Origin: Mesorhizobium sp. Pch-S
GTDB taxonomy: Bacteria; Pseudomonadota; Alphaproteobacteria; Rhizobiales; Rhizobiaceae
Assembly (NCBI RefSeq): GCF_004136315.1
Contig: NZ_CP029562.1
Span: 6,347,501-6,411,500 of the forward strand
Length of the DNA: 64,000 nucleotides
Direction: 5' to 3'
Each line of letters opens with the position of its first letter. The first letter of the stretch is position 1. Of the stretch, positions 45,794 to 54,525 are shown one piece after another. The translations under genes were made by a program, and so were the position numbers. The notes beneath the pieces are model-generated. The model worked only from the letters and a program-made list of their open reading frames with translations, was not told the origin of the DNA and did not search any database.

Positions 45794-47641
45794 ATGCTGA
45801 TGTTCAAGCTATCTTCCAACAGACGCTGGTTCTGGATTGCGCTTCTGGCTGCTCTGACGGCGGCGCTCGCCATCTATGGCAGCAACTTCGCGACACGTGC
45901 TTATCTCGATCAGGCGGCATCGCGAGGCAAGACCACATTGCGGCTGGCGGTTGCTGCCTTGCAAGGACAGCTCAATCGCTTCGAGCCGCTCCCGTCCCTG
46001 ATCGCCGACAATGACGACATCAAGGAGTTGCTGGCGGATCCCGGCAACCCTAAGCTTCGTGCCCGGGGCGACCTTTACCTCAAACAGATCAATGCCTTGC
46101 TGCAGTCCTCCGACATCTATGTCATCGGCCCGGATGGCGTGACGATCGTGGCCAGCAATTTCGACCGGCCGATCAGCTTCGTCGGCGAGAATTTCTCCTA
46201 TCGTCCCTATTTCCAGGATGCGATCGAAGGAAAGCGCGGCCGCTTCTTCGCACTCGGCACCACTTCGCTGAAGCGCGGCTACTATTTTTCGGCTCCCGTG
46301 CATGTCGGCGATGCCATCCGTGGCGTCGTGGTGTTCAAGGTCGAGGTCGACGCCATCGAGGCATCCTGGCTTGGCGGCGACGACGAGATCATCGTCACCG
46401 ATCCCGAAGGCATCATCTTCATGGCAGAGCGCCCGGAATGGCTCTACACCAGCCTGCTGCCGTTGACCCCTGAGCGGCTCGCACGTACGGCCGCTTCGCG
46501 GCGTTACGCGAACGCCTCGCTGCGCGAGCTGCCGGTCACGCGCGGAAATTTCGAAAACCGACTTTCGCTGATGACCGTCAACTTCGACAGGCAGCAGAGC
46601 GAATATCTGGTGCTGTCCGAGGCCATGCCGGATGCCGGCTGGACGATCAACGTGTTGCTGGATACCCGCTCCGCACGCACCCAGGCCTTGACGACAGTGG
46701 CCGCGGCTCTGCTGACGCTGGGCCTTGCTGCCCTGGCCGGCTTTGTCCTGTTGCAGCGGCGGGCCCGGCTGACCGAGCGCATGGAGATGCAGCGTTTTGC
46801 CCGGGAAGAGCTGGAGCGTCGCGTCGAAGAGCGCACGCACGACCTTGCGCTGGTCAACACGCGCCTCGAAACCGAAGTTGCCGAGCGACGCACGACAGAA
46901 CAGCAACTGCGGCAGACACAGGCCGATCTCATCCAGGCCGGCAAGCTGGCGGCGCTTGGGCAAATGTCGGCGGCGCTGTCGCATGAGTTCAATCAACCGC
47001 TGGCGGCGGTGAAAACCTATGCCGACAACGCTGCCGTCCTCATCGAGCGCAACCGTGTCACCGAGGCGCGCGACAACGTTGCGCGCATTTCGGGTCTCGC
47101 CGACCGCATGGCCTCGATCAGCCGTCACCTTCGCAACTTCGCACGCAAGCCGAACGAAAAACTCGGCGCGATCGATCTGGCGGATGTGGTGCACGATACA
47201 CAGGAAATCGTTGCCTGGCGCCTCAAGGCGGCCGATGCGACGCTGCTTGTCGACCTCGGTCGCGCGCCGCTGATGGTCAAGGCAGGTTCCGTCCGACTGC
47301 AGCAGGTGCTGGTCAACATCATCACCAACGCGGCTGACGCCGTGGAAGGCCTGCCCGACAGGCGCATCGAACTGCAGGCGCGCCGCAAGGCTGGCAGAGT
47401 GCTGGTCACTGTTCGCGATCATGGCCCGGGTGTTGCCGATGCCATCGCGGAACGGATATTCGATCCGTTCTTCTCGACAAAAGGCGTCGGCAAAGGACTG
47501 GGTCTCGGACTTTCGATTTCCTACAACATCATCAAGGACTTCGGTGGAAGCCTTGCCGTCCTGAATCATCCCGAGGGTGGTGCGCTGTTCACAATCGAAC
47601 TCGAAGCCATGCGCAACACGGTGCGCGAGGCGGCCGAATGA
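45794..47641 (+). CDS. DctB-like sensor histidine kinase
   Basis: A protein of 615 residues. TM helices at about 11-30 and 299-322 flank a periplasmic double-Cache-type sensor domain, as in C4-dicarboxylate sensor DctB. After a cytoplasmic coiled coil come the H-box LSHEFNQPLAAVK (His near 396) and the ATPase domain (NIITNAADAVEG N-box, RDHGPGVAD, GLGLGLSIS). The open frame runs back to 45494, but the first 100 residues are unrelated, and the ATG at 45794 begins the typical TM1. It overlaps the response regulator by four bases. Its position beside tctCBA suggests tricarboxylate rather than dicarboxylate sensing. Confidence 0.92.
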   Translation: MLMFKLSSNRRWFWIALLAALTAALAIYGSNFATRAYLDQAASRGKTTLRLAVAALQGQLNRFEPLPSLIADNDDIKELLADPGNPKLRARGDLYLKQINALLQSSDIYVIGPDGVTIVASNFDRPISFVGENFSYRPYFQDAIEGKRGRFFALGTTSLKRGYYFSAPVHVGDAIRGVVVFKVEVDAIEASWLGGDDEIIVTDPEGIIFMAERPEWLYTSLLPLTPERLARTAASRRYANASLRELPVTRGNFENRLSLMTVNFDRQQSEYLVLSEAMPDAGWTINVLLDTRSARTQALTTVAAALLTLGLAALAGFVLLQRRARLTERMEMQRFAREELERRVEERTHDLALVNTRLETEVAERRTTEQQLRQTQADLIQAGKLAALGQMSAALSHEFNQPLAAVKTYADNAAVLIERNRVTEARDNVARISGLADRMASISRHLRNFARKPNEKLGAIDLADVVHDTQEIVAWRLKAADATLLVDLGRAPLMVKAGSVRLQQVLVNIITNAADAVEGLPDRRIELQARRKAGRVLVTVRDHGPGVADAIAERIFDPFFSTKGVGKGLGLGLSISYNIIKDFGGSLAVLNHPEGGALFTIELEAMRNTVREAAE

Positions 47642-48996
47642 AGCCGCCTATCGTACTGCTCGTCGACGACGAGGAAGAGCCGCGCCGGGCGGCAGCCCAA
47701 TCGCTCGATCTTGCCGGACTTGCGCTGCAGGAATGCGCTTCTGCGGAGCGCGCGCTCGATTTCATCACACCAGGCTTCAACGGCGTCGTGGTATCCGACA
47801 TTCGCATGCCCGGAATGGACGGAATGACGCTTCTTGCCCGCATTCGCGAAATCGATGCCGACATTCCCGTCATCCTCGTCACCGGCCACGGCGACGTTCA
47901 GCTCGCCGTGCGTGCAATGCGCGAGGGCGCCTACGACTTCCTGGAAAAGCCGTATGTCGTGCAGCACCTGATCGAAATGGCGGGGCGCGCCATCGACCGG
48001 CGCAGCCTCGTGCTTGAAAATCGCCAGTTACGCGCAGCGGCCGGCAAGAACGACGACCTCGAGACCCGCCTGCCGGGCCGCACCCAGGTGATGGTCGAGC
48101 TGCGCTACAAGCTTCGGGCCATCGCAGCCACCGATGCGGACATTCTGGTGATCGGCGATACCGGCACCGGCAAGGAGGTGGCGGCACGCGCGCTGCACGA
48201 CATCAGCGGCCGCGCAACCAGACCTTTCATCGCCATCAATTGCGCGGCTCTCCCAGCCACGCTGATCGAAAGCGAATTGTTTGGCCATGAGGCGGGCGCT
48301 TTCCCAGGCGCCTTGCGGCCACGCTTCGGCAAGTTCGAGCACGCCAGGGGTGGTACTGTGCTCCTCGACGAGATCGGCTCGATGCCCGTCGACCTGCAGG
48401 CAAAGCTGCTGCGCGTCATACAGGACCGTGTCATCTACCGGCTGGGCTCCAACGAACCGATCCCGCTCGACGTGCGTTTCATCGCCACCAGCAAGGTCGA
48501 CCTCGATGACGAAGTCGCGGCAGGACGCTTCCGTGCCGACCTGCTCTACCACCTCAACGTGGTAACGCTGAGAATGCCGGCGCTTGTCGCCCGGCGTGAG
48601 GACGTCCCCCTGCTTTTCCTGCAGCTGGTGCGCGAAGCCGCCGGGCGCTACCGCCGCGACGATGTCGACGTGGCGCCGCATGTCATCGCAGACATCGCCG
48701 GGCGGGATTGGCCCGGCAATGTGCGCGAACTCAGGAATGCCGCGGACCGGTTCGTGCTGGGGCTGAGCCCGGACGCCGGCGCACAGACGGCCGAATCCGC
48801 CAATGCTGACCTGCGCCTGGCGGATCGCGTCGCAGAGTTCGAAAAGGACATCATCTCGGCCGCCCTTGTCGCGCATGGCGGAAGCCGCAAGCCGGTTTAC
48901 GAACAGCTCGGAATCTCGCGCAAGACGCTCTACGAAAAGATGCAGCGCTATGGACTCGACAAGAAGCAGCTTGGTGCGCCGGAGCCGGCGGACTAG
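47638..48996 (+). CDS. DctD-like response regulator, sigma-54 activator family
   Basis: A protein of 452 residues: receiver domain (phosphoryl Asp54 in VVSDIRMPGMDG), AAA+ domain with Walker A GDTGTGKEVA near 171 and Walker B GGTVLLDEIG, and a C-terminal Fis-type helix-turn-helix (about 400-440). The sigma-54 contacting loop, normally GAFTGA, reads GAFPGA near residue 220. The Thr is important for contacting sigma-54 in well-studied members, so activation through sigma-54 is not certain here. It is translationally coupled to the kinase gene and is followed by tctCBA, its likely target. Confidence 0.92.
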   Translation: MKPPIVLLVDDEEEPRRAAAQSLDLAGLALQECASAERALDFITPGFNGVVVSDIRMPGMDGMTLLARIREIDADIPVILVTGHGDVQLAVRAMREGAYDFLEKPYVVQHLIEMAGRAIDRRSLVLENRQLRAAAGKNDDLETRLPGRTQVMVELRYKLRAIAATDADILVIGDTGTGKEVAARALHDISGRATRPFIAINCAALPATLIESELFGHEAGAFPGALRPRFGKFEHARGGTVLLDEIGSMPVDLQAKLLRVIQDRVIYRLGSNEPIPLDVRFIATSKVDLDDEVAAGRFRADLLYHLNVVTLRMPALVARREDVPLLFLQLVREAAGRYRRDDVDVAPHVIADIAGRDWPGNVRELRNAADRFVLGLSPDAGAQTAESANADLRLADRVAEFEKDIISAALVAHGGSRKPVYEQLGISRKTLYEKMQRYGLDKKQLGAPEPAD

Positions 48997-49165
48997 GCCG
49001 ATGTGTGGGAAACCACCCACGCCCGAGCCTCAATGTTACGATTTCCACCCATTGTTCGGACAGTTGAGGACGAATGCCGACATTTTTGCGCATTCGGACA
49101 TTGCTTAACGCAACGGAGGCTTCTCCTATCGGCCATCCGTTCCGGCGCTGGAGGAGACCTGCGCC

Positions 49166-49259
49166 AGAGCAATTCTAGGAAAAGTGCGTAGCGGTTTTCC
49201 GTCCGGAATTGCGTGAAACAAGGGAACGGAGCGTTTCCGTCGAAAACGGAAACGCTCTA
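49166..49259. repeat. intergenic palindromic repeat (mosaic element)
   Basis: Two palindromes abut. AGAGCAATTC-TAGGAAAAGTG...GCGGTTTTCC-GTCCGGAATTGC (49166-49212) has the GGAAAAGTG/GCGGTTTTCC core seen in rhizobial intergenic mosaic repeats. GAGCGTTTCCG-TCGAAAA-CGGAAACGCTC (49229-49257) follows and matches the repeat at 23813. It fills most of the space between the regulator and tctC. Confidence 0.7.
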
Positions 49260-49281
49260 AACGACGATTTGGGAGGATTTC

Positions 49282-50259
49282 ATGAAGAAGCTTATCGCCT
49301 CGCTGGCGACGGCTGCGACCTTTGCCGTTCTGGCGAGCTCTGCCGTGGCACAGACCTATCCCGACAAGACGATCACCGTGATCGTGCCGTTCGCCGCCGG
49401 CGGCCCGACCGACACGGTCACCCGTCTGGTCGCCGAGTCGATGTCCAAGGACCTCGGCCAGCAGCTGATCGTGGAAAATGTTGGCGGTGCCGGTGGCACG
49501 CTAGGTGCAGCCCGCGTCGCCGAAGCCGATCCCGATGGCTACACGCTGCTCCTGCATCATATCGGCATGGCCACCAGCGCCACGCTCTACCGCAAGCTCG
49601 CCTACGACACGCTGAATGCGTTCGACTATGTCGGTCTGGTCACCGAAGTGCCGATGACGATCGTCACGCGCAAGGATTTCGAGCCCGCTGATCTCAAGGG
49701 CCTGATCGACTACGTCAAGGCCAACAAGGACAAGGTGACGCTTGCCAATGCCGGCATCGGTGCCGCCTCGCATCTTTGCGGCATGATGTTCATGAACGCC
49801 ATCCAGACGCAGTTCGTGACGGTGCCGTACAAGGGCACTGGCCCGGCAATGACCGACCTGCTCGGCGGCCAGGTCGACATCATGTGCGACCAGACCACCA
49901 ACACGACCAAGCAGATCCAGGGCGGCACGATCAAGGCCTACGCCGTCACCTCGCCTGCCCGTCTCGACGTGCTGCCCAACATCCCGACCACCGAGGAAGC
50001 TGGCCTGCCGGGCTTCCAGGTCGGCATCTGGCACGGCCTCTACGCGCCGAAAGGCACGCCGCCGGAAGTGCTCGACAAGCTCAGCAAGTCGCTGCAGAAG
50101 GCGCTGAAGGATGAGAACGTCATCGCCCGCTTCGCAGAACTCGGCACCAAGCCTTCGCCCGAGGCCGACGCCACGCCGGCAGCGCTCAAGGCCAAGCTGG
50201 AGAGCGAAGTCGCCCGCTGGAAGCCGGTGATCGAGGCTGCCGGCCAATACGCAGACTGA
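49282..50259 (+). CDS. tctC: tripartite tricarboxylate transporter substrate-binding protein (Bug family)
   Basis: A protein of 325 residues with a signal peptide (cleavage near AVA|QT), followed by a Bug/TctC fold: YPDKTITVIVPFAAGGPTD, NVGGAGGTLGAARVA, and the late KGTPPEVLDKLSKSLQKAL. These extracytoplasmic proteins bind carboxylates or aromatic acids for the TctAB membrane unit. The substrate is not predictable from sequence; citrate is one possibility. It is the first gene of tctC-tctB-tctA, and GGGAGGA lies before the start. A hairpin lies between it and tctB. Confidence 0.92.
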   Translation: MKKLIASLATAATFAVLASSAVAQTYPDKTITVIVPFAAGGPTDTVTRLVAESMSKDLGQQLIVENVGGAGGTLGAARVAEADPDGYTLLLHHIGMATSATLYRKLAYDTLNAFDYVGLVTEVPMTIVTRKDFEPADLKGLIDYVKANKDKVTLANAGIGAASHLCGMMFMNAIQTQFVTVPYKGTGPAMTDLLGGQVDIMCDQTTNTTKQIQGGTIKAYAVTSPARLDVLPNIPTTEEAGLPGFQVGIWHGLYAPKGTPPEVLDKLSKSLQKALKDENVIARFAELGTKPSPEADATPAALKAKLESEVARWKPVIEAAGQYAD

Positions 50260-50266
50260 CACTTCG

Positions 50267-50299
50267 AAAGGCCGGACGAGCATCCCTCGTCCGGCTTTC
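50267..50299 (+). promoter_or_regulatory. intercistronic hairpin between tctC and tctB
   Basis: GCCGGACGAG (50271-50280) pairs perfectly with CTCGTCCGGC (50286-50295), extended by AAAG/TTT on the outside, a few bases after the tctC stop. The short T stretch is weak for termination, so it may let RNA polymerase partly stop or protect the tctC 3' end. Confidence 0.55.
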
Positions 50300-50381
50300 A
50301 CCTTGCCGGCCGTCTTGCTCGGACTGAAGATGCATGCGGCCGCATGAAGCAAAGTCTTGCGTCAGGCCTCTGGAGGGAACC

Positions 50382-50852
50382 GTGAACAAGCTTTCCATCG
50401 ATCCGACGAACGGCGCGTGCGGGGCGATCTTCGTCGCCGCCGGCCTGTTCTTCGGCTACCAGTCACTCGGCCAGGAGATCGGCACTGCCTTTCGCATGGG
50501 ACCGGGTTATTTCCCGCTCGTCCTGTCAGGCATCCTGATCGTGCTCGGCGCCATCATCGCCATCCAGGCTACCCGCGTCGCCGGCGAACCGATCGGCGCG
50601 ATCGCCTGGCGTGGCATGTTCTTCATCCTGCCGGCGCCGATCTTCTTCGGGCTCACAGTACGCGGCCTCGGTTTCGTGCCGTCGCTGTTCATCACCGCAC
50701 TGATCGCAGCCTTCGCCTCGCAGCGGATGCGGCCGGGTACCGCGATCATCGTGGCGCTGGCGCTTACCATCTTCTCCACCTTCGTGTTCAGCTATGCACT
50801 CGGCTTGCCGTTCCAACGGTTCGGTCCGTGGCTGGCCTGGTTCGGAGCCTGA
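50382..50852 (+). CDS. tctB: tripartite tricarboxylate transporter small membrane subunit
   Basis: A membrane protein of 156 residues with about four helices, matching the TctB family: AAGLFFGYQSLGQEIGTAFRMGPGYFPL near the start (in parts), and GFVPSLFITALIAAFAS later. It pairs with TctA to form the secondary transporter. The GTG at 50382 is used because TCTGGAGGGAACC precedes it. The gap to tctA is three bases, so they are translationally coupled. Confidence 0.92.
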   Translation: MNKLSIDPTNGACGAIFVAAGLFFGYQSLGQEIGTAFRMGPGYFPLVLSGILIVLGAIIAIQATRVAGEPIGAIAWRGMFFILPAPIFFGLTVRGLGFVPSLFITALIAAFASQRMRPGTAIIVALALTIFSTFVFSYALGLPFQRFGPWLAWFGA

Positions 50853-50855
50853 GCC

Positions 50856-52367
50856 ATGGAGCTTTTCGATAATCTCGCGCTCGGGTTCGTCACGGCCTCC
50901 ACGCTGTGGAACCTGATTTTCTGCCTGGTCGGCGTCCTTCTCGGCACGCTGATCGGCGTGCTGCCCGGCATTGGCGCAACCGCGACCATTGCCATGCTGT
51001 TGCCGGTCACCTTCCAGATCGGCGATCCGGTTTCGTCGCTGATCATGCTGGCAGGCATCTATTACGGCGCCCAGTACGGCGGCTCCACCACGGCCATCCT
51101 GATCAACATGCCGGGCGAGTCCTCCTCGGCCGTCACCGCCATCGACGGCTACCAGATGGCGCGCAACGGCCGCGCGGGAGCAGCACTTGCCACTGCCGCA
51201 CTCGGTTCCTTCTTCGCCGGCACGGTGGCAACCTTCCTGGTCGCGCTGTTTGCACCGCCGCTGACGAAGATCGCACTGCAGTTCGGTTCAGCCGAATACT
51301 TCTCGTTGATGGTCGTCGGACTGGTGTCTTCGATCGCGCTCGCCCATGGTTCGGTGATCAAGGCACTGGCCATGGTGGTGCTCGGCCTCCTGCTCGGCCT
51401 GGTCGGCTCGGACATTTTCGAGGGTACGCCCCGCTTCACCCTCGGCATCCGCGAGTTCGCCGATGGCCTCAACTTTGTCGCGGTGGCGGTGGGTGTCTTC
51501 GGCGTAGCCGAGATACTGCGCAATCTCGAGAACGAGCATGACCGCTCGGTGATGATCCGCAAGGTGACCGGATTGATGCCGACACGGGAGGATTTCCGGC
51601 GCATGGCGGCTCCCGTGCTGCGCGGCACCGGGCTTGGTTCGGTGCTGGGCATCCTGCCCGGCGGCGGCGCCATCCTTGCCTCTTTCGCCTCCTACACGCT
51701 GGAAAAGCGTGTCGCCAGGAACCCGGAGGAATTCGGCAAGGGTGCGATCGAAGGCGTGGCAGGGCCGGAATCGGCCAACAACGCCGCGGCACAGACCTCG
51801 TTCATCCCGATGCTGACGCTGGGCATCCCCGCAAACCCGGTGATGGCGCTGATGATCGGCGCAATGATCATCCAGGGCATCGTGCCCGGACCCGACGTCG
51901 CCGCCGAACGGCCGGCGCTGTTCTGGGGGCTGATCGCCTCGATGTGGATCGGCAACCTGATGCTGATCGTGCTCAACCTGCCGTTGATCGGGCTGTGGGT
52001 AAGACTGCTCACCGTGCCGTATCAGGTGCTGTTCCCGGCGATCATGGCGTTCTCGGCGATCGGCGTCTATTCAGTGAAGTCGAGCGCGTGGGATCTCTAC
52101 TCGGTCGCCTTCTTCGGCTTCGTCGGCTACGTGCTCGCCAAGCTGCGCTGCGAACCCGCTCCGCTGCTGCTCGGCTTCGTGCTCGGTCCGCTGTTCGAGG
52201 AAAACCTGCGCCGGGCCATGATCCTGTCGCGCGGCGATCCGACGATCTTCGTCACCAGGCCGATCAGCGCCATCCTGCTGCTGGCCGCCGCCCTGGTCCT
52301 GGTGGTCGTGCTGTTGCCGTCGGTGCGCAAGAAGCGCGAGGAAGTGTTCGTCGAAGAAGACGCCTGA
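50856..52367 (+). CDS. tctA: tripartite tricarboxylate transporter large membrane subunit
   Basis: A polytopic permease of 503 residues, with about twelve helices. Family signatures: GVLPGIGATATIAMLLPVTF, YGGSTTAILINMPGESSS and the repeated GILPGGGAILASF half later in the sequence (internal duplication is typical of TctA). It is driven by an ion gradient and takes substrate from TctC. It ends with a charged C-terminal tail. A strong terminator follows 25 bases downstream, ending the tct operon. Confidence 0.95.
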   Translation: MELFDNLALGFVTASTLWNLIFCLVGVLLGTLIGVLPGIGATATIAMLLPVTFQIGDPVSSLIMLAGIYYGAQYGGSTTAILINMPGESSSAVTAIDGYQMARNGRAGAALATAALGSFFAGTVATFLVALFAPPLTKIALQFGSAEYFSLMVVGLVSSIALAHGSVIKALAMVVLGLLLGLVGSDIFEGTPRFTLGIREFADGLNFVAVAVGVFGVAEILRNLENEHDRSVMIRKVTGLMPTREDFRRMAAPVLRGTGLGSVLGILPGGGAILASFASYTLEKRVARNPEEFGKGAIEGVAGPESANNAAAQTSFIPMLTLGIPANPVMALMIGAMIIQGIVPGPDVAAERPALFWGLIASMWIGNLMLIVLNLPLIGLWVRLLTVPYQVLFPAIMAFSAIGVYSVKSSAWDLYSVAFFGFVGYVLAKLRCEPAPLLLGFVLGPLFEENLRRAMILSRGDPTIFVTRPISAILLLAAALVLVVVLLPSVRKKREEVFVEEDA

Positions 52368-52392
52368 ATCCAACCCTCCATGCTGGCATTCA

Positions 52393-52428
52393 TCAACAGC
52401 GACGGCGCTGCCGTCGCTGTTGACTTTT
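52393..52428 (+). terminator. intrinsic terminator of the tct operon
   Basis: A perfect 14-bp stem, TCAACAGCGACGGC and GCCGTCGCTGTTGA with a GCT loop, followed by CTTTTCT. It separates tctA from the exported hydrolase gene. Confidence 0.8.
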
Positions 52429-52477
52429 CTGGAGGTAAGGGAGTTGATCTCGCCTTCCCTTCTGGAGGATCGCCCCG

Positions 52478-53326
52478 ATGTCGCGTTTGTGGACTGCCCT
52501 GACCGTTGCTGTCTTGCTGCTGTTTGCCGGCGTAGCCCATGCCGAAGAACGCTGGCAGACCTTGCCCGAGCCGGCGCCGATGCCCAAGGCCGACGAAAGC
52601 GGCTATGCGCCCGTCAACGGTATCCAGATGTACTACGCCGTTTACGGCAAGGGCGATCCGGTGCTGCTGATCCATGGCGGACTCGGCCACGCCGACATCT
52701 GGTCGAACCAGGTGACGGAGCTGGCCAAGACGCACAAGGTGATCGTTGCCGACAGCCGCGGCCACGGTCGCTCGACCCGCACGGAAGAGCCGTTCGGCTA
52801 CGACCTCATGGCATCGGACTACGTTGCCCTGCTCCACCACCTCAAGATCGACAAGACGGCACTGGTCGGCTGGAGCGACGGCGGCATCATCGGCATAGAC
52901 CTCGCCATGAACCACCCCGAGCGGCTGACGCGGGTGTTTGCGCAGGCCGCCAACGTCACCACGGACGGCGTCGATCCGGGCGTGCTGACCAACAAGACCT
53001 TCGCCGCCTATATCGAGCGCTCCGGCCGTGACTACAAAAAACTGTCCAGGACGCCGGACCAGTACGACGCGTTCATCGGCCAGATCAGCAAGATGTGGGA
53101 GACGCAGCCGAACTGGAACAAGGAACAGCTCTCCAGGATCACCACGTCGATCGCCATCGTTGCCGGCGACCATGACGAGGCGATCAAGCGCGAGCACACC
53201 GATGCCATGGCCAGGATGATCCCCGGCGCGACCGAAATCATCCTGCCCGATGCCAGCCACTTCGCGATGCTGCAGGCGCCCGACGAATACAACAAGGCAG
53301 TGCTCGACTTCATCGACGCCAGGTAA
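52478..53326 (+). CDS. exported alpha/beta hydrolase
   Basis: A protein of 282 residues with a signal peptide (cleavage near AHA|EE), so periplasmic. Fold motifs: LLIHGGLGHADIW, DSRGHGRST, nucleophile GWSDGGIIG, acid in AGDHDEAI, and catalytic His in DASHFAML. The physiological substrate is unknown. It follows the tct operon on the same strand after a terminator, with TCTGGAGGATCGCCCCG upstream of its ATG. It may release a carboxylic acid for TctABC uptake, but that is a guess. Confidence 0.9.
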   Translation: MSRLWTALTVAVLLLFAGVAHAEERWQTLPEPAPMPKADESGYAPVNGIQMYYAVYGKGDPVLLIHGGLGHADIWSNQVTELAKTHKVIVADSRGHGRSTRTEEPFGYDLMASDYVALLHHLKIDKTALVGWSDGGIIGIDLAMNHPERLTRVFAQAANVTTDGVDPGVLTNKTFAAYIERSGRDYKKLSRTPDQYDAFIGQISKMWETQPNWNKEQLSRITTSIAIVAGDHDEAIKREHTDAMARMIPGATEIILPDASHFAMLQAPDEYNKAVLDFIDAR

Positions 53327-53332
53327 AGCGAA

Positions 53333-53361
53333 GCGCTGTCTCGCCTGGCACGCGACAGCGC
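53333..53361 (+). terminator. terminator-like hairpin after the exported hydrolase
   Basis: GCGCTGTC (53333-53340) pairs with GACAGCGC (53354-53361), starting seven bases after the stop codon; only CTTC follows rather than a T run. Confidence 0.45.
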
Positions 53362-53428
53362 CTTCATCCGCTTCTCCAATCTGATCATCAGACGCCGAAA
53401 TTCGCGCCGGAAAGCCGTGAAACCGCTA

Positions 53429-53456
53429 TTGAAATCGATTTCATTCCTGATACTGT
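53429..53456 (+). promoter_or_regulatory. putative promoter of the sugar ABC operon
   Basis: TTGAAA (53429-53434) and TACTGT (53451-53456) are separated by 16 bases, a plausible sigma-70-type promoter upstream of the binding-protein gene. A LacI-type operator overlaps the -35 element. Confidence 0.5.
53430..53443. promoter_or_regulatory. LacI-family operator candidate
   Basis: TGAAATCGATTTCA is a perfect 14-bp palindrome with a central CG, the usual form of LacI-family sites. It overlaps the -35 region of the ABC operon, which encodes a LacI-type regulator as its fifth gene, so autoregulation and repression of the transporter are likely. Confidence 0.65.
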
Positions 53457-53485
53457 CGCATTGTCGCACTCAGGGAGGATCAATA

Positions 53486-54511
53486 ATGAAGAAGGCGATC
53501 GTATTAGCTTTGACGGCCACCACTGCGCTGGCCGTATCGGCATTTTCCACCTACGCAGCGGATTTCAAGATTGGCCTTTCCAACGGCTGGGTCGGTTCCG
53601 AATGGCGCACGCAGATGATCGAAGAGGCACAGGCCGCGGCTGCCGCCTGGAAGGACAAGGGCGTCAATGTCGAAGTCGTGGTGCAGAGCGCCAATGTCGA
53701 CGTGCCCGGTCAGATCGCGCAGGTGCGCAATTTCATGAGCCAGGGCGTCAACGCCATCATCATCAATCCGAACAGCCCGACCGCATTCGACCCGATCTTC
53801 AAGCAGGCGAAGGACGCCGGCATCATGGTGATCGCAACCGACGCCGAAGTGTCCTCCAAGGACGCTACCTATGTCGGCATCGACCAGAAGGCGTGGGGCG
53901 CTGCCGGCGCCAAATGGCTGGCCGAGACGCTTGGTGGCAAGGGCAATGTCGTCGCCATCAACGGCGTTGCCGGTCATCCAGCCAATGAGATGCGCGTTGC
54001 CGGCTACAAGGAAGTGTTCGGTCAGTATCCCGACATCAAGATCGTCAACGAAGTGAATGCCAACTGGGATCAGGCGCAGGGCCAACAGGCCATGCAGAAC
54101 CTGCTCGCCACCTATCCCGACATCACCGGGGTCTGGGTGCAGGATGGCATGGCTGCAGGCGCCTGGAAGTCGATCATCGATGCCAACAAGCAGTCGTCGA
54201 TCGCCGCGACCGGCGAAATCCGTAAGGACTTCATCGACCTCTGGAAGAAGGACAAGCTGAATTCCGGGGCCTCGGTGAATCCGCCCGGCGTCATGGCCAG
54301 CGCGCTCAACGTCGCCGTGCTGATGCTGCAGGGCAAGGAACTGAAAGAACCGGCGACGGCCGGTCAGTACGGCAATGCCATGTATCTGCCGATCCCGTTC
54401 ATCGACAACAAGAACCTCGATGACGCGGTTAAGGCCGTGGACGGCAAGCCCGGCTACTACTCTTTCACCAGCCAGCTTTCGATCGAAGACGCCGAAAAGC
54501 TCTTCAAATAG
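53486..54511 (+). CDS. sugar ABC transporter substrate-binding protein
   Basis: A periplasmic-binding protein of 341 residues, Peripla_BP_4 (RbsB-like) fold. The signal peptide ends near AYA|AD, then FKIGLSNGWVGSEWRTQM, NFMSQGVNAIIINPNSP, MVIATDAEV and VWVQDGMAAGAWKS follow. The ligand is probably a sugar or polyol but is not assignable. AGGGAGGA precedes the ATG. It is the first gene of a five-gene transport/regulation set with a dehydrogenase. A hairpin sits between it and the ATPase gene. Confidence 0.92.
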   Translation: MKKAIVLALTATTALAVSAFSTYAADFKIGLSNGWVGSEWRTQMIEEAQAAAAAWKDKGVNVEVVVQSANVDVPGQIAQVRNFMSQGVNAIIINPNSPTAFDPIFKQAKDAGIMVIATDAEVSSKDATYVGIDQKAWGAAGAKWLAETLGGKGNVVAINGVAGHPANEMRVAGYKEVFGQYPDIKIVNEVNANWDQAQGQQAMQNLLATYPDITGVWVQDGMAAGAWKSIIDANKQSSIAATGEIRKDFIDLWKKDKLNSGASVNPPGVMASALNVAVLMLQGKELKEPATAGQYGNAMYLPIPFIDNKNLDDAVKAVDGKPGYYSFTSQLSIEDAEKLFK

Positions 54512-54525
54512 AAGGTCTCAGGACC

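Noticed and set aside
48997..49281. A sigma-54 (-24/-12) promoter before tctC.
   Set aside because: No stretch close to TGGCAC-N5-TTGC was found by eye; the nearest GG and GC pairs have wrong spacing.
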